Shown: one piece after another, positions 9,825 to 17,632 of the stretch
Layout: each line of letters starts with the position of its first letter
Position numbering within the stretch: position 1 is the first letter of the stretch
Origin: Clostridium sp.
GTDB lineage: Bacteria > Bacillota > Clostridia > Acetivibrionales > Acetivibrionaceae
Reading direction: 5' to 3'
Length of the DNA: 41,485 bases
Assembly: GCA_012517995.1 (NCBI GenBank)
Contig: JAAYTS010000075.1
Location: 1 to 41,485, forward strand
Notes under the pieces: model-generated
The model's input: only the letters and a program-made list of their open reading frames with translations
What the model was told of the DNA's origin: nothing
Database searches by the model: none
Translations under genes and position numbers: made by a program

Positions 9825-9889
9825 CCTCGTGGAATCCTTGCTCTGTTGTCAAAAAACAGGGCCGCTAGTCCGAGAGGAGGTGAAGTAGA
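9825..9889 (+). promoter_or_regulatory. Structured rpsF leader, candidate S6:S18 autoregulatory RNA
   Basis: The leader can fold into an outer stem (CTCG 9826-9829 with CGAG 9871-9874, in which 9871 may instead extend the inner pairing) enclosing a 7-bp hairpin (9841-9847 with 9855-9861). The unpaired CCG at 9862-9864 lies directly after the hairpin. S6:S18 binding RNAs in rpsF leaders are known to present a conserved unpaired CCG beside a hairpin, mimicking 16S rRNA. The Shine-Dalgarno GAGGAGGTGA overlaps the end of the fold, so S6:S18 binding could block translation. This rests on hand folding, not a covariance match. Confidence 0.55.
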
Positions 9890-10177
9890 GTGGTAAATAA
9901 ATATGAAACTATTTTTATTGTCAATCCAGAATTAGACGAAGAGGCAACTAAATCCATAATTGAAAAAGTTAAAAATCTAATTGAATCTGAAGCGGAATTA
10001 GAAAATATTGATGAGTGGGGAAAAAGAAAGTTAGCTTATCCAATTAACTACCTTAATGAAGGATATTATGTATTGGCAAATTTTACAGCAAAACCAGAAT
10101 TTCCTCAAGAACTTGACAGAGTGTACAAAATAACTGAAGGAGTTATCAAATATATTATTATCAAAAAGGATAACTAA
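9890..10177 (+). CDS. rpsF: 30S ribosomal protein S6
   Basis: This 95-aa protein has normal S6 length and the family opening KYETIFIVNPELDEE, followed by the GKRKLAYPINYLNEGYYVL core that packs against S18 on the small-subunit platform. It starts at GTG 9890, eight bases after a strong GAGGAGGTGA. It heads the conserved rpsF-ssb-rpsR operon, in which ssb follows after nine bases. The leader described separately suggests feedback by the S6:S18 pair. Confidence 0.96.
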   Translation: MVNKYETIFIVNPELDEEATKSIIEKVKNLIESEAELENIDEWGKRKLAYPINYLNEGYYVLANFTAKPEFPQELDRVYKITEGVIKYIIIKKDN

Positions 10178-10186
10178 GGTGATATT

Positions 10187-10609
10187 ATGAATAAAGTTAT
10201 TTTAATGGGGAGACTTACAAAGGATCCCGAAATGAGGTATACAAATACAAACAATATTCCAGTTTGCAGTTTTAGTTTAGCTGTGGACAGGCGCTTTGCC
10301 AAGCAAAATGAGGAAAAACAGGCTGACTTTTTTCCTATTGTGGCATGGAACAAAAATGCAGAATTTTGTTCTAAATATCTTCAAAAAGGTAAGAAGATAG
10401 TGGTTGTAGGAAGATTGCAGACAAGAACATGGGATGATAACGAAGGAAAAAGACATTATATAACTGAGGTTATTGCAGAAGAAACTTATTTTGCTGAGAG
10501 TAAAAAAGCAGAAGGTTCATACAGTGATGATTATAATCCTATGACTATATCTGAACCGCCTTCAGAGGGTTTTAGCCCTATTGATGATGACGATGAATTA
10601 CCGTTTTAG
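10187..10609 (+). CDS. ssb: Single-stranded DNA-binding protein
   Basis: SSB coats single-stranded DNA during replication and repair and recruits partners through its C-terminal tip. The 140-aa protein has the N-terminal OB fold (about 1-105, beginning MNKVILMGRLTKDPEMRYT) with the usual GKKIVVVGRLQTR strand. A short variable linker follows, and then the acidic tip DDDDELPF, the standard partner-binding end. Both the position between rpsF and rpsR and the length are typical of Bacillota. The ATG follows AAGGTGAT. Confidence 0.96.
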   Translation: MNKVILMGRLTKDPEMRYTNTNNIPVCSFSLAVDRRFAKQNEEKQADFFPIVAWNKNAEFCSKYLQKGKKIVVVGRLQTRTWDDNEGKRHYITEVIAEETYFAESKKAEGSYSDDYNPMTISEPPSEGFSPIDDDDELPF

Positions 10610-10661
10610 AGGAACTGATATATTGTTTGTGAAATTTAAAAGGAAGGAGGAGTTTTAAACT

Positions 10662-10931
10662 ATGGCATCTCAAAGGAAGGAAAAAGGAAGCAAAGATGAT
10701 AGCAGATCAATGAAAATGAGAAGAACAAAAAGAAAAGTTTGTGCTTTTTGTGCTGATAAAACAACTGATATTGATTATAAAGATATTGCTAAATTAAGAA
10801 AGTTTCTTTCTGAAAGAGGAAAGATTTTACCAAGAAGAATTTCAGGAAACTGTGCAAAACATCAAAGACAGATGACAATAGCAATAAAAAGAGCAAGACA
10901 TATTGCATTGTTACCATATACATCAGACTAG
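10662..10931 (+). CDS. rpsR: 30S ribosomal protein S18
   Basis: S18 binds S6 on the platform of the 30S subunit. The 89-aa protein has the family core [22 protein letters not shown] and ends with [14 protein letters not shown]. It is the cysteine-containing form: CAFC near residue 29 and NCAKHQR near 66 can make a zinc-type site. The ATG 10662 follows GGAAGGAGGAG. The last gene of its operon, it is closed by the hairpin at 10982-11023. Confidence 0.96.
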   Translation: MASQRKEKGSKDDSRSMKMRRTKRKVCAFCADKTTDIDYKDIAKLRKFLSERGKILPRRISGNCAKHQRQMTIAIKRARHIALLPYTSD

Positions 10932-10981
10932 ACTTAAATATATTTAAAAAATTTTAATTTAAAAAATAAATTTTTAATATA

Positions 10982-11023
10982 AAAAAGCAGTGTCACTGTT
11001 TAAAATAGAGGATACTGCTTTTT
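10982..11023. terminator. Bidirectional terminator, rpsR and the YihY gene
   Basis: AAAAAGCAGT (10982-10991) pairs perfectly with ACTGCTTTTT (11014-11023). The A and T tracts on the two sides suit termination from either strand. The convergent membrane-protein gene ends two bases further on. Confidence 0.75.
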
Positions 11024-11024
11024 A

Positions 11025-11861
11025 CTATTTCTTTTTACTCATTGAGATAAGAGAAGCGTTAAGCTCTCCTCCTAAAAGTATTATTACACTTATCCAATAA
11101 AGCCATATAAGGAGAATTATAATTCCTCCAATTCCACCATACATATTAGAGTAATTGCTGAAATTGTTAACATAAAGGGAAAAAAGCAAAGAAACCATTA
11201 TCCATCCAAAAGTTGTAAAAATCGCACCAGGAATAACTTCTTTTAAACTTGGAGGATTATTAGGTGTAAAGCGGTATAAAAGTGAAAATACAAAAGTCAT
11301 GGATAAAAAAGTAATAACATACCGTGCAACATTCCATACTCCTATAAAGAGATGAGAAAACCCTAGAATTTGAAATATATTTTTTCCTATAATTTCTCCA
11401 AAAACTAAAAGCACAAGAGAAAAGAGAATTGCAACTGCTAAAAAAAGTGTTGCAATAATGGAAATACCCCTGACTTTCCAAAATGGACGGGATTCTTTTT
11501 GATTAAAAGCTTTATTTAAACCGCTTATAACCGCATTCATTCCATTAGAAGACATCCATATGGTTGTAATCATACCAATTGGCAATAGGGTGCCTTTCCG
11601 GGACGCAATGGTTTGATTAATGGTATTTAGTACAATATCATATGATACTTGTGGCAGTGTGGCTGAAAAAAAAGCTAATAGTTTTTCGCTATTTACTGGA
11701 GTATAGCTTATAAGGGTAAGTAGAAAAATCAAAAAAGGAAAAAAGGACAAAACAAATGAATAAGTAAGCTGTGATGCAAAAGCAGGAATATTGTTGTCTT
11801 TAAAGCGTGAATATATCCTTTTTATAATTAAAAACAAGGTGTTATTTGTATTAGAGAACAT
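11025..11861 (-). CDS. YihY/BrkB family inner-membrane protein
   Basis: The 278-aa protein is almost wholly hydrophobic, with about six membrane helices (roughly 30-55, 88-112, 138-162, 178-200, 210-232 and 242-265). The family pattern FASQLTYSFVLSFFPFLIFL near the N-terminus and YGGIGGIIILLIWLYW near the end are both present. Older annotations call these proteins ribonuclease BN, an assignment since withdrawn for the family. They are now treated as putative membrane transporters or envelope proteins of unknown role. The ATG at 11861 has AGGAGT upstream on the minus strand. It is monocistronic. Confidence 0.88.
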   Translation of the reverse strand: MFSNTNNTLFLIIKRIYSRFKDNNIPAFASQLTYSFVLSFFPFLIFLLTLISYTPVNSEKLLAFFSATLPQVSYDIVLNTINQTIASRKGTLLPIGMITTIWMSSNGMNAVISGLNKAFNQKESRPFWKVRGISIIATLFLAVAILFSLVLLVFGEIIGKNIFQILGFSHLFIGVWNVARYVITFLSMTFVFSLLYRFTPNNPPSLKEVIPGAIFTTFGWIMVSLLFSLYVNNFSNYSNMYGGIGGIIILLIWLYWISVIILLGGELNASLISMSKKK

Positions 11862-11995
11862 TTATATAGCACTCCTTTAAAAATTAAGGAAAAACAGAAA
11901 TTATTATATATACTTATTATATCTCCAAATTTAATATTATAAAACGATATTTAATATTATAAAACTTTAATTGTATCGATAATTTTTTAAATTTG

Positions 11996-12024
11996 TTGGA
12001 ATATAGGGATTTGTTTGATAAAAT
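11996..12024 (+). promoter_or_regulatory. Promoter of galU
   Basis: TTGGAA (11996-12001), a 17-base spacer and TAAAAT (12019-12024) with TGA immediately before it make an extended -10 promoter, 44 bases before the galU start. Confidence 0.6.
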
Positions 12025-12067
12025 AGATATTAGATAGATTTAAAATGTTGAAAGAGGTGTATTAAAT

Positions 12068-12940
12068 TTGAAAGTAAGAAAAGCAATAATACCTGCAGCA
12101 GGTTTAGGTACTAGATTTTTACCCGCCACAAAAGCACAGCCAAAAGAGATGCTGCCTATAGTAGACAAGCCAACAATTCAATACATAGTAGAAGAAGCAG
12201 TTAAATCTGGAATTGAGGACATAATAATCATATCAGGAAGAAATAAAAGGGCAATAGAAGACCATTTTGACAAATCATACGAGCTAGAACATGAACTTGA
12301 GAATAAAGGGAAAAAAGAACTTCTTAGTTTAGTGCAGGATGTCTCTAATTTAGTGGATATACACTATATAAGGCAAAAGGAAGCTAAAGGATTGGGACAT
12401 GCTATTTATTGTGCAAAATCATTTATAGGAAATGAACCTTTTGCTGTTTTGTTAGGAGACGATATAGTGGATTCAGAAGAAGTTCCTTGCCTAAAGCAAA
12501 TGATGGATATATACAGTGAATACAAGACCACTGTTTTAGGTGTCCAGACTGTTCCAGATGAAGATGTTTCAAAATATGGGATTGTAGCCTGCAGGCAAGT
12601 AGATGACAGAGTGTACAAAGTAAAAGATATGGTAGAAAAACCTGACAAGTCAGAGGCGCCGTCTAATGTAGCTATTCTTGGAAGGTATATAATCACACCT
12701 CAAATATTTAAACATCTTGAAAATGCAAAGCCAGGAAAAGGAGGAGAAATCCAATTAACGGATGCTTTGAAAAATCTTATAGGAGAAGAAGCTATATATG
12801 CCTATGATTTTATAGGAAAGCGCTATGATGTTGGGAACAAACTTGGATTTTTAGAGGCAACGGTGGAATTTGCATTAAAAAGAGAAGAATTAAAAGAGGA
12901 ATTTTCTAAATATTTAAAAACAATAGCGGAACAATTATAA
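12068..12940 (+). CDS. galU: UTP--glucose-1-phosphate uridylyltransferase
   Basis: GalU makes UDP-glucose from UTP and glucose-1-phosphate, feeding glycolipid, teichoic acid and exopolysaccharide synthesis. The 290-aa protein has the nucleotidyltransferase signature [20 protein letters not shown] at its N-terminus. It also has the sugar-binding stretch [13 protein letters not shown] and GEIQLTDAL, typical of the bacterial UDP-glucose type rather than the dTDP-glucose type. It starts at TTG 12068 behind AAGAGGTG. It stands alone, with its own promoter and a strong terminator. Confidence 0.95.
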   Translation: MKVRKAIIPAAGLGTRFLPATKAQPKEMLPIVDKPTIQYIVEEAVKSGIEDIIIISGRNKRAIEDHFDKSYELEHELENKGKKELLSLVQDVSNLVDIHYIRQKEAKGLGHAIYCAKSFIGNEPFAVLLGDDIVDSEEVPCLKQMMDIYSEYKTTVLGVQTVPDEDVSKYGIVACRQVDDRVYKVKDMVEKPDKSEAPSNVAILGRYIITPQIFKHLENAKPGKGGEIQLTDALKNLIGEEAIYAYDFIGKRYDVGNKLGFLEATVEFALKREELKEEFSKYLKTIAEQL

Positions 12941-12945
12941 AAAAT

Positions 12946-12989
12946 AAAAAAGGTGGTGTACTGTTTTAAAGTAGTACACCACCTTTTTT
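12946..12989. terminator. Strong bidirectional terminator of galU and the glycosidase gene
   Basis: A 17-bp near-continuous stem (12946-12962 with 12973-12989) has AGGTGGTGTACT as its GC core, an A tract on the left and a T tract on the right. It sits in the 59-base gap between two convergent genes. Confidence 0.9.
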
Positions 12990-12999
12990 ATTTTTAGCA

Positions 13000-15816
13000 T
13001 TAATTTATTACATTTTTAATTTGGTATGTTGGTTCACCGTTAACAATAGTAACTTCAATATATTTAACTGTATTTGCATTATCTGGCATTAAATTATTTA
13101 TATTAAGTCCTGCCGAACTTATATACTTTACACCATTTTCCATAACAACATTGTCTTCTACATCGCCAGAGAATACCCAGATATTTTTAATTTTATCCTT
13201 GTGCTCAGAAAGTATTGTTTTAAATAAATTTCCTTCTAGGCTGTCGGAAAACTTATTTGGAGAGTTTTCCATAAATATAAATAGATTATCACCATTATAT
13301 GAATCAAGTTGTTTTAAAAACCACTGCCATTGTCCTTGTGCACTTGTTCTAATGCTGTTTTTGGATGTGTTTAACTCAATAAAACGGCAACCATTAAAAT
13401 CATAAGATTTATGGGTGTTGTAATTTTTCAAAAATTTTATTTCAATTTCATTTTTATTTGAATCATCACTTGAATCATATTGAATTTTAGCCTTTTCATA
13501 TAAACTCATAAGTAAAAGATTTTCTAAAAGAGTGTTGGCAGTGTCTTTTTTGCCAAACAATATAAATTTTTTGTAATCTTCATCTTCTGAAGGTTTCACA
13601 TTTTTATTTGCTGCATATACAGGTGCAGTATCTTTTGGTATTTCATCTTCATTTATAACTGGATATGTGGCAGTGGTGATAGTCAATTCATCTAAATACA
13701 AGCTTCCTAAGCTTGTTATAGGATTAACCTGAACCACATATATTTTTGTAAGTTTTTCAGGTGAGTTTATACCTGAAACAGAAGCCTCAACAAATTTCCA
13801 TCCTACCCAATCTAAAGTTTTGGAAAAATCAATAAAGTGTTTGTTGCCTTTAGAATCAACCACTTCTCCCCTTAACCAATTGGAATTTTCATGGGGGTTG
13901 TATGCCCAAAAACCTATTTTAGTAGTGTTTTTCTTTAAATCCAATCCTTCATTCGGGAATACTACATAAGCGGCTCTTGTTCCTTCGGTGGTGTTAAAGT
14001 TGTAAGTTAGTTTTCCAGAAACTTTATTGTCTATTTCTTTGGTAATTTCATAGCTTCCAGGGATGGTTTTAGGTGCAGAGTCAAAAGTACCATCTAATTT
14101 ATCAAAAGATCCTATTACATGATTGGTTTCAAGAGCTACTGAAATTGAACAATGGGCTTTTACATCGCCTAGTGATGCTGTAATGTAGCCAGTTCCAGCT
14201 TTAGAAGCAGTAAATGTATTTAACTCAAGCTCCCCGATATCCCCTGTCAAAGACCAGTCTATGTCTTTAGCACTTATACGGGCAGAGTAGCCGTTGTTAT
14301 CTTTTCCCACCACAGAAAGGCTTCTGCTTTGACCAATATTCATTTTAAGGGAATTAGAACTAAGTATCAGCTCACCAGGAGCAGGCAGTACATTCACCTG
14401 TATAGATGATTTCACACTTCCGGAAGATACAGTAATAGTGGCTGTACCTGTTGATTCGGGATAAAATACATTGCCTTTAAAATATCCCTCTACCCCTGAA
14501 ACGCTCCATTTTATTTCACTTTGGTTTATTTTGAGGGGATTCATATATGCATCATAGGCCAGAGCTTTAAACTCTCTGGAAGTATTTACAAAGATATTTG
14601 TATCCACTGTATCAATTATAAAGCCTTCCAATGGATAAGGTGGAAAAGTTGAAAAAATACCTATTGCATTTGATATTCTTCTAGGTGAGCCATCAGAAGG
14701 GCTATTTATAATTTCTATGTTTTCTGATCCAGGTTTTCTTACAGCCATTGTAGTAGAACCGCCACCATCTAGATTTAGCGCATTATATGCACCAAGTTCT
14801 ATCATAAGATTAGCAGCTTCAGTTTGAGTCATACCTAGACTGCTTTGTTGACGACCATCCACTGTAACCAAAAGCAGTTCTTTCCCATCTTTTGAGCTGC
14901 CTACCATTGTACGGGGATGCCTTCCAGCTATATCAAAGGAAAAAGGTGAAGGTATTTTTCCGTTTTTTACAAGGATAGCGCTGCCTGTAACAGACATTTT
15001 CATATCTTCCCAATTTGGTTTAGTTGTGATAGAAAGAAGGAAAGGACTTCCGACTTTAAAATTATTTTTTATAAACTCGGCGTTTTTACCCCTTGTAATT
15101 ATCACATATCCGTTTTCAGGAATCTCTACAGGAGGCATTCCTTCACGTATATCTGTAACAAAGGGACCTTCAATAACCATTTCAACTATATCAGGGTATT
15201 TTTCACTTGCTCCAAGGGAATATTTATCCCATTTTCTGCACCACATTGTTACATCAGTGTAATCTTTAAAGCTGGCCTTGTTGTAGTGTGAAATGGTCAT
15301 GGTTTTTCCGTTGCTGGCCATTATCTCCATATCTGTTTTCCAAAAATGGTAAAGCGTATTATTATTTTTGTCTATTGAAAAAGTTCCCATTGAGTTATTA
15401 TACCTGTTATATTCGTGATCAGCTGATATAAGCTGGCCAGATTGTACCACAGGACCGTCAGGAGAAGCTTTTCCGGTTTCGCTCATCCAGTTGAAAAATC
15501 CGGCATTAACAGCAGCAATTGCATTACTGGATTCAACAAGTTCTTTTACATTTGAAAGACTTTTTATTGAGTCTTTATGAGAAATGGTATCAATTTGTAC
15601 ATTAGGGTTATTAAGATTTGCCCTTAATACATTGATTTTCAGCCATCCTTCATCAGTAAATCTTGTTATTCTCTCCAGAACAACTCCAGAAGTAATGGTT
15701 TCAGATGTAACTGTTTGGTAAATAACTTTTGAATGGACAGGTGTGTTAGTAAAAAAGGATACAAACACAACTGCCAAAATTAAAACAATTGTAAACTTTT
15801 TTCTTATGTACTCCAT
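13000..15816 (-). CDS. Secreted phosphodiester glycosidase (NAGPA-like) with Ig-like repeats
   Basis: Counting from ATG 15816, the 938-aa protein has a signal peptide (about 1-30) and a NAGPA/phosphodiester-glycosidase domain (about 95-390) with AIAAVNAGFFNW, GRHPRTMVG, LVTVDGRQ and NLDGGGSTTM. Two bacterial Ig-like (Big) repeats (about 400-478 and 483-562) and a beta-sandwich resembling a carbohydrate-binding module (about 568-716) follow. The C-terminal 190 residues resemble a calcineurin-type phosphoesterase whose metal ligands are replaced. It probably acts outside the cell on a glycan or glycolipid phosphodiester, but the substrate is unknown. GTG 15825 is in frame but lies inside the GAGGTGG ribosome site, so ATG 15816 is preferred. 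Confidence 0.82.
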   Translation of the reverse strand: MEYIRKKFTIVLILAVVFVSFFTNTPVHSKVIYQTVTSETITSGVVLERITRFTDEGWLKINVLRANLNNPNVQIDTISHKDSIKSLSNVKELVESSNAIAAVNAGFFNWMSETGKASPDGPVVQSGQLISADHEYNRYNNSMGTFSIDKNNNTLYHFWKTDMEIMASNGKTMTISHYNKASFKDYTDVTMWCRKWDKYSLGASEKYPDIVEMVIEGPFVTDIREGMPPVEIPENGYVIITRGKNAEFIKNNFKVGSPFLLSITTKPNWEDMKMSVTGSAILVKNGKIPSPFSFDIAGRHPRTMVGSSKDGKELLLVTVDGRQQSSLGMTQTEAANLMIELGAYNALNLDGGGSTTMAVRKPGSENIEIINSPSDGSPRRISNAIGIFSTFPPYPLEGFIIDTVDTNIFVNTSREFKALAYDAYMNPLKINQSEIKWSVSGVEGYFKGNVFYPESTGTATITVSSGSVKSSIQVNVLPAPGELILSSNSLKMNIGQSRSLSVVGKDNNGYSARISAKDIDWSLTGDIGELELNTFTASKAGTGYITASLGDVKAHCSISVALETNHVIGSFDKLDGTFDSAPKTIPGSYEITKEIDNKVSGKLTYNFNTTEGTRAAYVVFPNEGLDLKKNTTKIGFWAYNPHENSNWLRGEVVDSKGNKHFIDFSKTLDWVGWKFVEASVSGINSPEKLTKIYVVQVNPITSLGSLYLDELTITTATYPVINEDEIPKDTAPVYAANKNVKPSEDEDYKKFILFGKKDTANTLLENLLLMSLYEKAKIQYDSSDDSNKNEIEIKFLKNYNTHKSYDFNGCRFIELNTSKNSIRTSAQGQWQWFLKQLDSYNGDNLFIFMENSPNKFSDSLEGNLFKTILSEHKDKIKNIWVFSGDVEDNVVMENGVKYISSAGLNINNLMPDNANTVKYIEVTIVNGEPTYQIKNVIN

Positions 15817-15834
15817 AATCTCCACCTCATTAGT

Positions 15835-15854
15835 TTTTAACGTCTTTTAACGTC
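15835..15854 (-). repeat. Two tandem 10-bp repeats in the glycosidase leader
   Basis: TTTTAACGTC occurs twice head to tail (15835-15844 and 15845-15854 on the plus strand; GACGTTAAAA twice on the coding strand). They sit 19-38 bases before the start codon. The ten-base period places both copies on one face of the helix. Confidence 0.75.
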
Positions 15855-15931
15855 AATTTTTCACAAAATTACTATTTTTTATTCGTAATTTTAAAAAGTT
15901 AAACTGTGTTCTAAGCTATCTTTTAATGATA

Positions 15932-15960
15932 ATTATAGGATATATATATATAAGAGGCAA
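15932..15960 (-). promoter_or_regulatory. Candidate promoter of the secreted glycosidase
   Basis: On the minus strand TTGCCT (15960-15955), a 17-base spacer and TATAAT (15937-15932) fit a SigA promoter. The leader would be about 110 bases long and would contain the tandem GACGTTAAAA repeats. Confidence 0.5.
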
Positions 15961-16165
15961 GTTAACATTATGTTACAAAATGATATCTTTATTTTTAAAA
16001 TAAAAAAATATTTAAAATTTTTTTTACTTGCTTGCATTTAAGAAAATAAGCGAAAAAAAAAGCTATAGGGAGGATTAGTGGTGGAATGTTAAAAATTTAG
16101 GGGAATTTCAAATTTGAATTATTATGTCCCATGTAGTAGAATACTTTTTGTCGCTAAAAAAATTT
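15961..16165. other. AT-rich spacer before tRNA-Pro
   Basis: With the glycosidase leader (15817-15960) this completes the roughly 350-base gap before the first tRNA. There is no ORF with a ribosome site and no hairpin. A GGGAGGATTAGTGGTGG at about 16068 resembles a ribosome site but leads only to immediate stops. The tRNA promoter was not clear. Confidence 0.35.
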
Positions 16166-16241
16166 CGGGGTGTAGCGCAGCTGGTAGCGCACGTGGTTTG
16201 GGACCATGGGGCCGGGGGTTCAAGTCCTCTCACCCCGACCA
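16166..16241 (+). tRNA. tRNA-Pro (anticodon TGG)
   Basis: The acceptor stem CGGGGTG (16166-16172) pairs with CACCCCG (16231-16237), followed by A and an encoded CCA (16239-16241). The T arm holds GGTTCAAGTCC. The anticodon loop TTTGGGA (16197-16203) places TGG at 16199-16201, reading CCN proline codons. Confidence 0.96.
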
Positions 16242-16361
16242 GTAATTTAAAGCTGGATATGTAAAAGCAAGGATACAATTTAGCGAAGTGACTTCTCTTT
16301 CTCTTGGTATTAATTTTTTGCAAACATTTAAATTATTTATTAAAAAGATGTCATAATTTGT

Positions 16362-16437
16362 GCTGGTGTAGCTCAGTTGGTAGAGCAGCTGACTTGTAAT
16401 CAGCAGGCCGGGGGTTCAAATCCGTCCACCAGCTCCA
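16362..16437 (+). tRNA. tRNA-Thr (anticodon TGT)
   Basis: The acceptor stem GCTGGTG (16362-16368) pairs with CACCAGC (16427-16433), then T and an encoded CCA (16435-16437). The D arm is TAGCTCAGTTGGTAGAGCA and the T arm has GGTTCAAATCC. The anticodon loop CTTGTAA (16393-16399) places TGT at 16395-16397, reading ACN threonine codons. It lies 120 bases after tRNA-Pro, and that spacer holds nothing recognisable. Confidence 0.97.
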
Positions 16438-16442
16438 ACACT

Positions 16443-16472
16443 CAAAAGGCTTTGCATGTGCAAAGTCTTTTG
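16443..16472 (+). terminator. Hairpin after tRNA-Thr
   Basis: CAAAAGGCTTTGC pairs with GCAAAGTCTTTTG with one G-T pair, a 13-bp stem with a 4-base loop directly behind the tRNA. A clear T run is missing, so it may act as a processing or weak termination signal. The rest of the spacer to 16738 is AT-rich and shows only a possible -10 (TATAAT, 16702-16707) for the next gene. Confidence 0.5.
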
Positions 16473-16738
16473 AATGTTATAAGCAATACAAAGTGTAGAA
16501 AGGTTTTATCTGTTTTTTCAAAAGGGCATGGTCTAAATAATTTTTTTTAATATGATTTTATAAATAGGGGTTTAAGATGTATAATAAAAGGAAACCATTT
16601 CTATAGGGCTTATATTCTCTTTATTAAAAGATATTTATCAATAAGATATCTATTCTTGAAATGTATTTTTCAGAATAGAAAAATAAAAAGAGGATTTTTT
16701 GTATAATTAACGAATTATATAATATAGAGGTGGGTAAA

Positions 16739-17413
16739 ATGATAATTAATACTGGTATAACCCTTGCTTACAAGTGTTCTTCATGTGGTGCATTCCAGTT
16801 TAACAATGTATCCTTATTTGAAATACCACAAAAAGAAGATATTGTTTTTACTTGTCGTTGCAGGGAATCATCACTGGTAATAAAGAAAGAAAGCCCTACA
16901 ATTTTTAAAATAGTAATACCATGCATAGGATGTGGAATTAATCACGTTTATTTAGTGAGTACAAAAGAATTTATTGCTCAGGAAATTTACATTTTTAACT
17001 GTCCAAATACAGGTATAGAACAGTGCTTTATGGGGAGCGACCAGATAGTAAGAAAAAAAATAGATAATTTAGAGAGAGAATATGATGAATTAATAAATCG
17101 GTTAGGATATGATAATTATTTTGTTAATACTCAAGTTATGCTTGATTCATTAAATCTTATCCATGATATAGCCGAAAGGGGTAATTTATTTTGTGAATGC
17201 GGGAATGATGATATTGAATTATTACTGCTTTCTGATAGAATTTATTTGAGGTGTAATTTGTGTCCAGGCAATAAAATTATATATGCTTCATCTAATGAGC
17301 ATTTAAAAGTTAATTTATTAAGAAAGGAAATTATGCTTTTAGATGAAGGACAGCCAATAGATATAAAAGCGATAAAACCATTTGCTGCCAAAAGAGATGG
17401 AAGATTTTTATGA
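16739..17413 (+). CDS. Uncharacterised protein with three putative four-cysteine zinc ribbons
   Basis: I do not recognise this 224-aa protein. Its cysteines fall into three groups of four: C13-x2-C16 with C39-x-C41, C62-x2-C65 with C88 and C96, and C152-x-C154 with C172-x2-C175. Each looks like a zinc-ribbon or zinc-knuckle site. A charged helical stretch (about 100-148) links the second and third. There is no signal peptide or membrane helix, so it is probably cytosolic, perhaps nucleic-acid or protein binding. GTG 16730 is in frame but lies within the GAGGTGGG ribosome site, so I chose ATG 16739. It is followed after 40 bases by the rho promoter, so it is not co-transcribed with rho from that start. 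Confidence 0.75.
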   Translation: MIINTGITLAYKCSSCGAFQFNNVSLFEIPQKEDIVFTCRCRESSLVIKKESPTIFKIVIPCIGCGINHVYLVSTKEFIAQEIYIFNCPNTGIEQCFMGSDQIVRKKIDNLEREYDELINRLGYDNYFVNTQVMLDSLNLIHDIAERGNLFCECGNDDIELLLLSDRIYLRCNLCPGNKIIYASSNEHLKVNLLRKEIMLLDEGQPIDIKAIKPFAAKRDGRFL

Positions 17414-17453
17414 TTATATCAAATTATTTTATTTAAATTATGAAATATTACAA

Positions 17454-17482
17454 TTGACAAATTTTATAAATACTGATATAAT
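17454..17482 (+). promoter_or_regulatory. Promoter of rho
   Basis: A consensus TTGACA (17454-17459), a 17-base spacer and TATAAT (17477-17482) preceded by TGA make the best promoter in the window. The start near 17489 gives a leader of about 145 bases, with an imperfect hairpin (17506-17514 with 17521-17529) and a small one (17534-17538 with 17548-17552). Confidence 0.85.
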
Positions 17483-17632
17483 TACTATTGCTTGGTTTAT
17501 AAAGATACTCTGAGATTCTCCTCAAAGTACTAGCCTTTCTTCCATACAAAGGTTTTGTTTACTTTAATCTAACTATGACGAACTCCCTATAAAAATTTAT
17601 ATATAACTAATGTTCAAGTAAGGTGGTGTGAT

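Noticed and set aside
16108..16323. Minus-strand frame of 71 codons across tRNA-Pro
   Set aside because: The conserved-looking PAPWSQTTCATSCATP peptide is simply tRNA-Pro read backwards, a common source of false hypothetical proteins.
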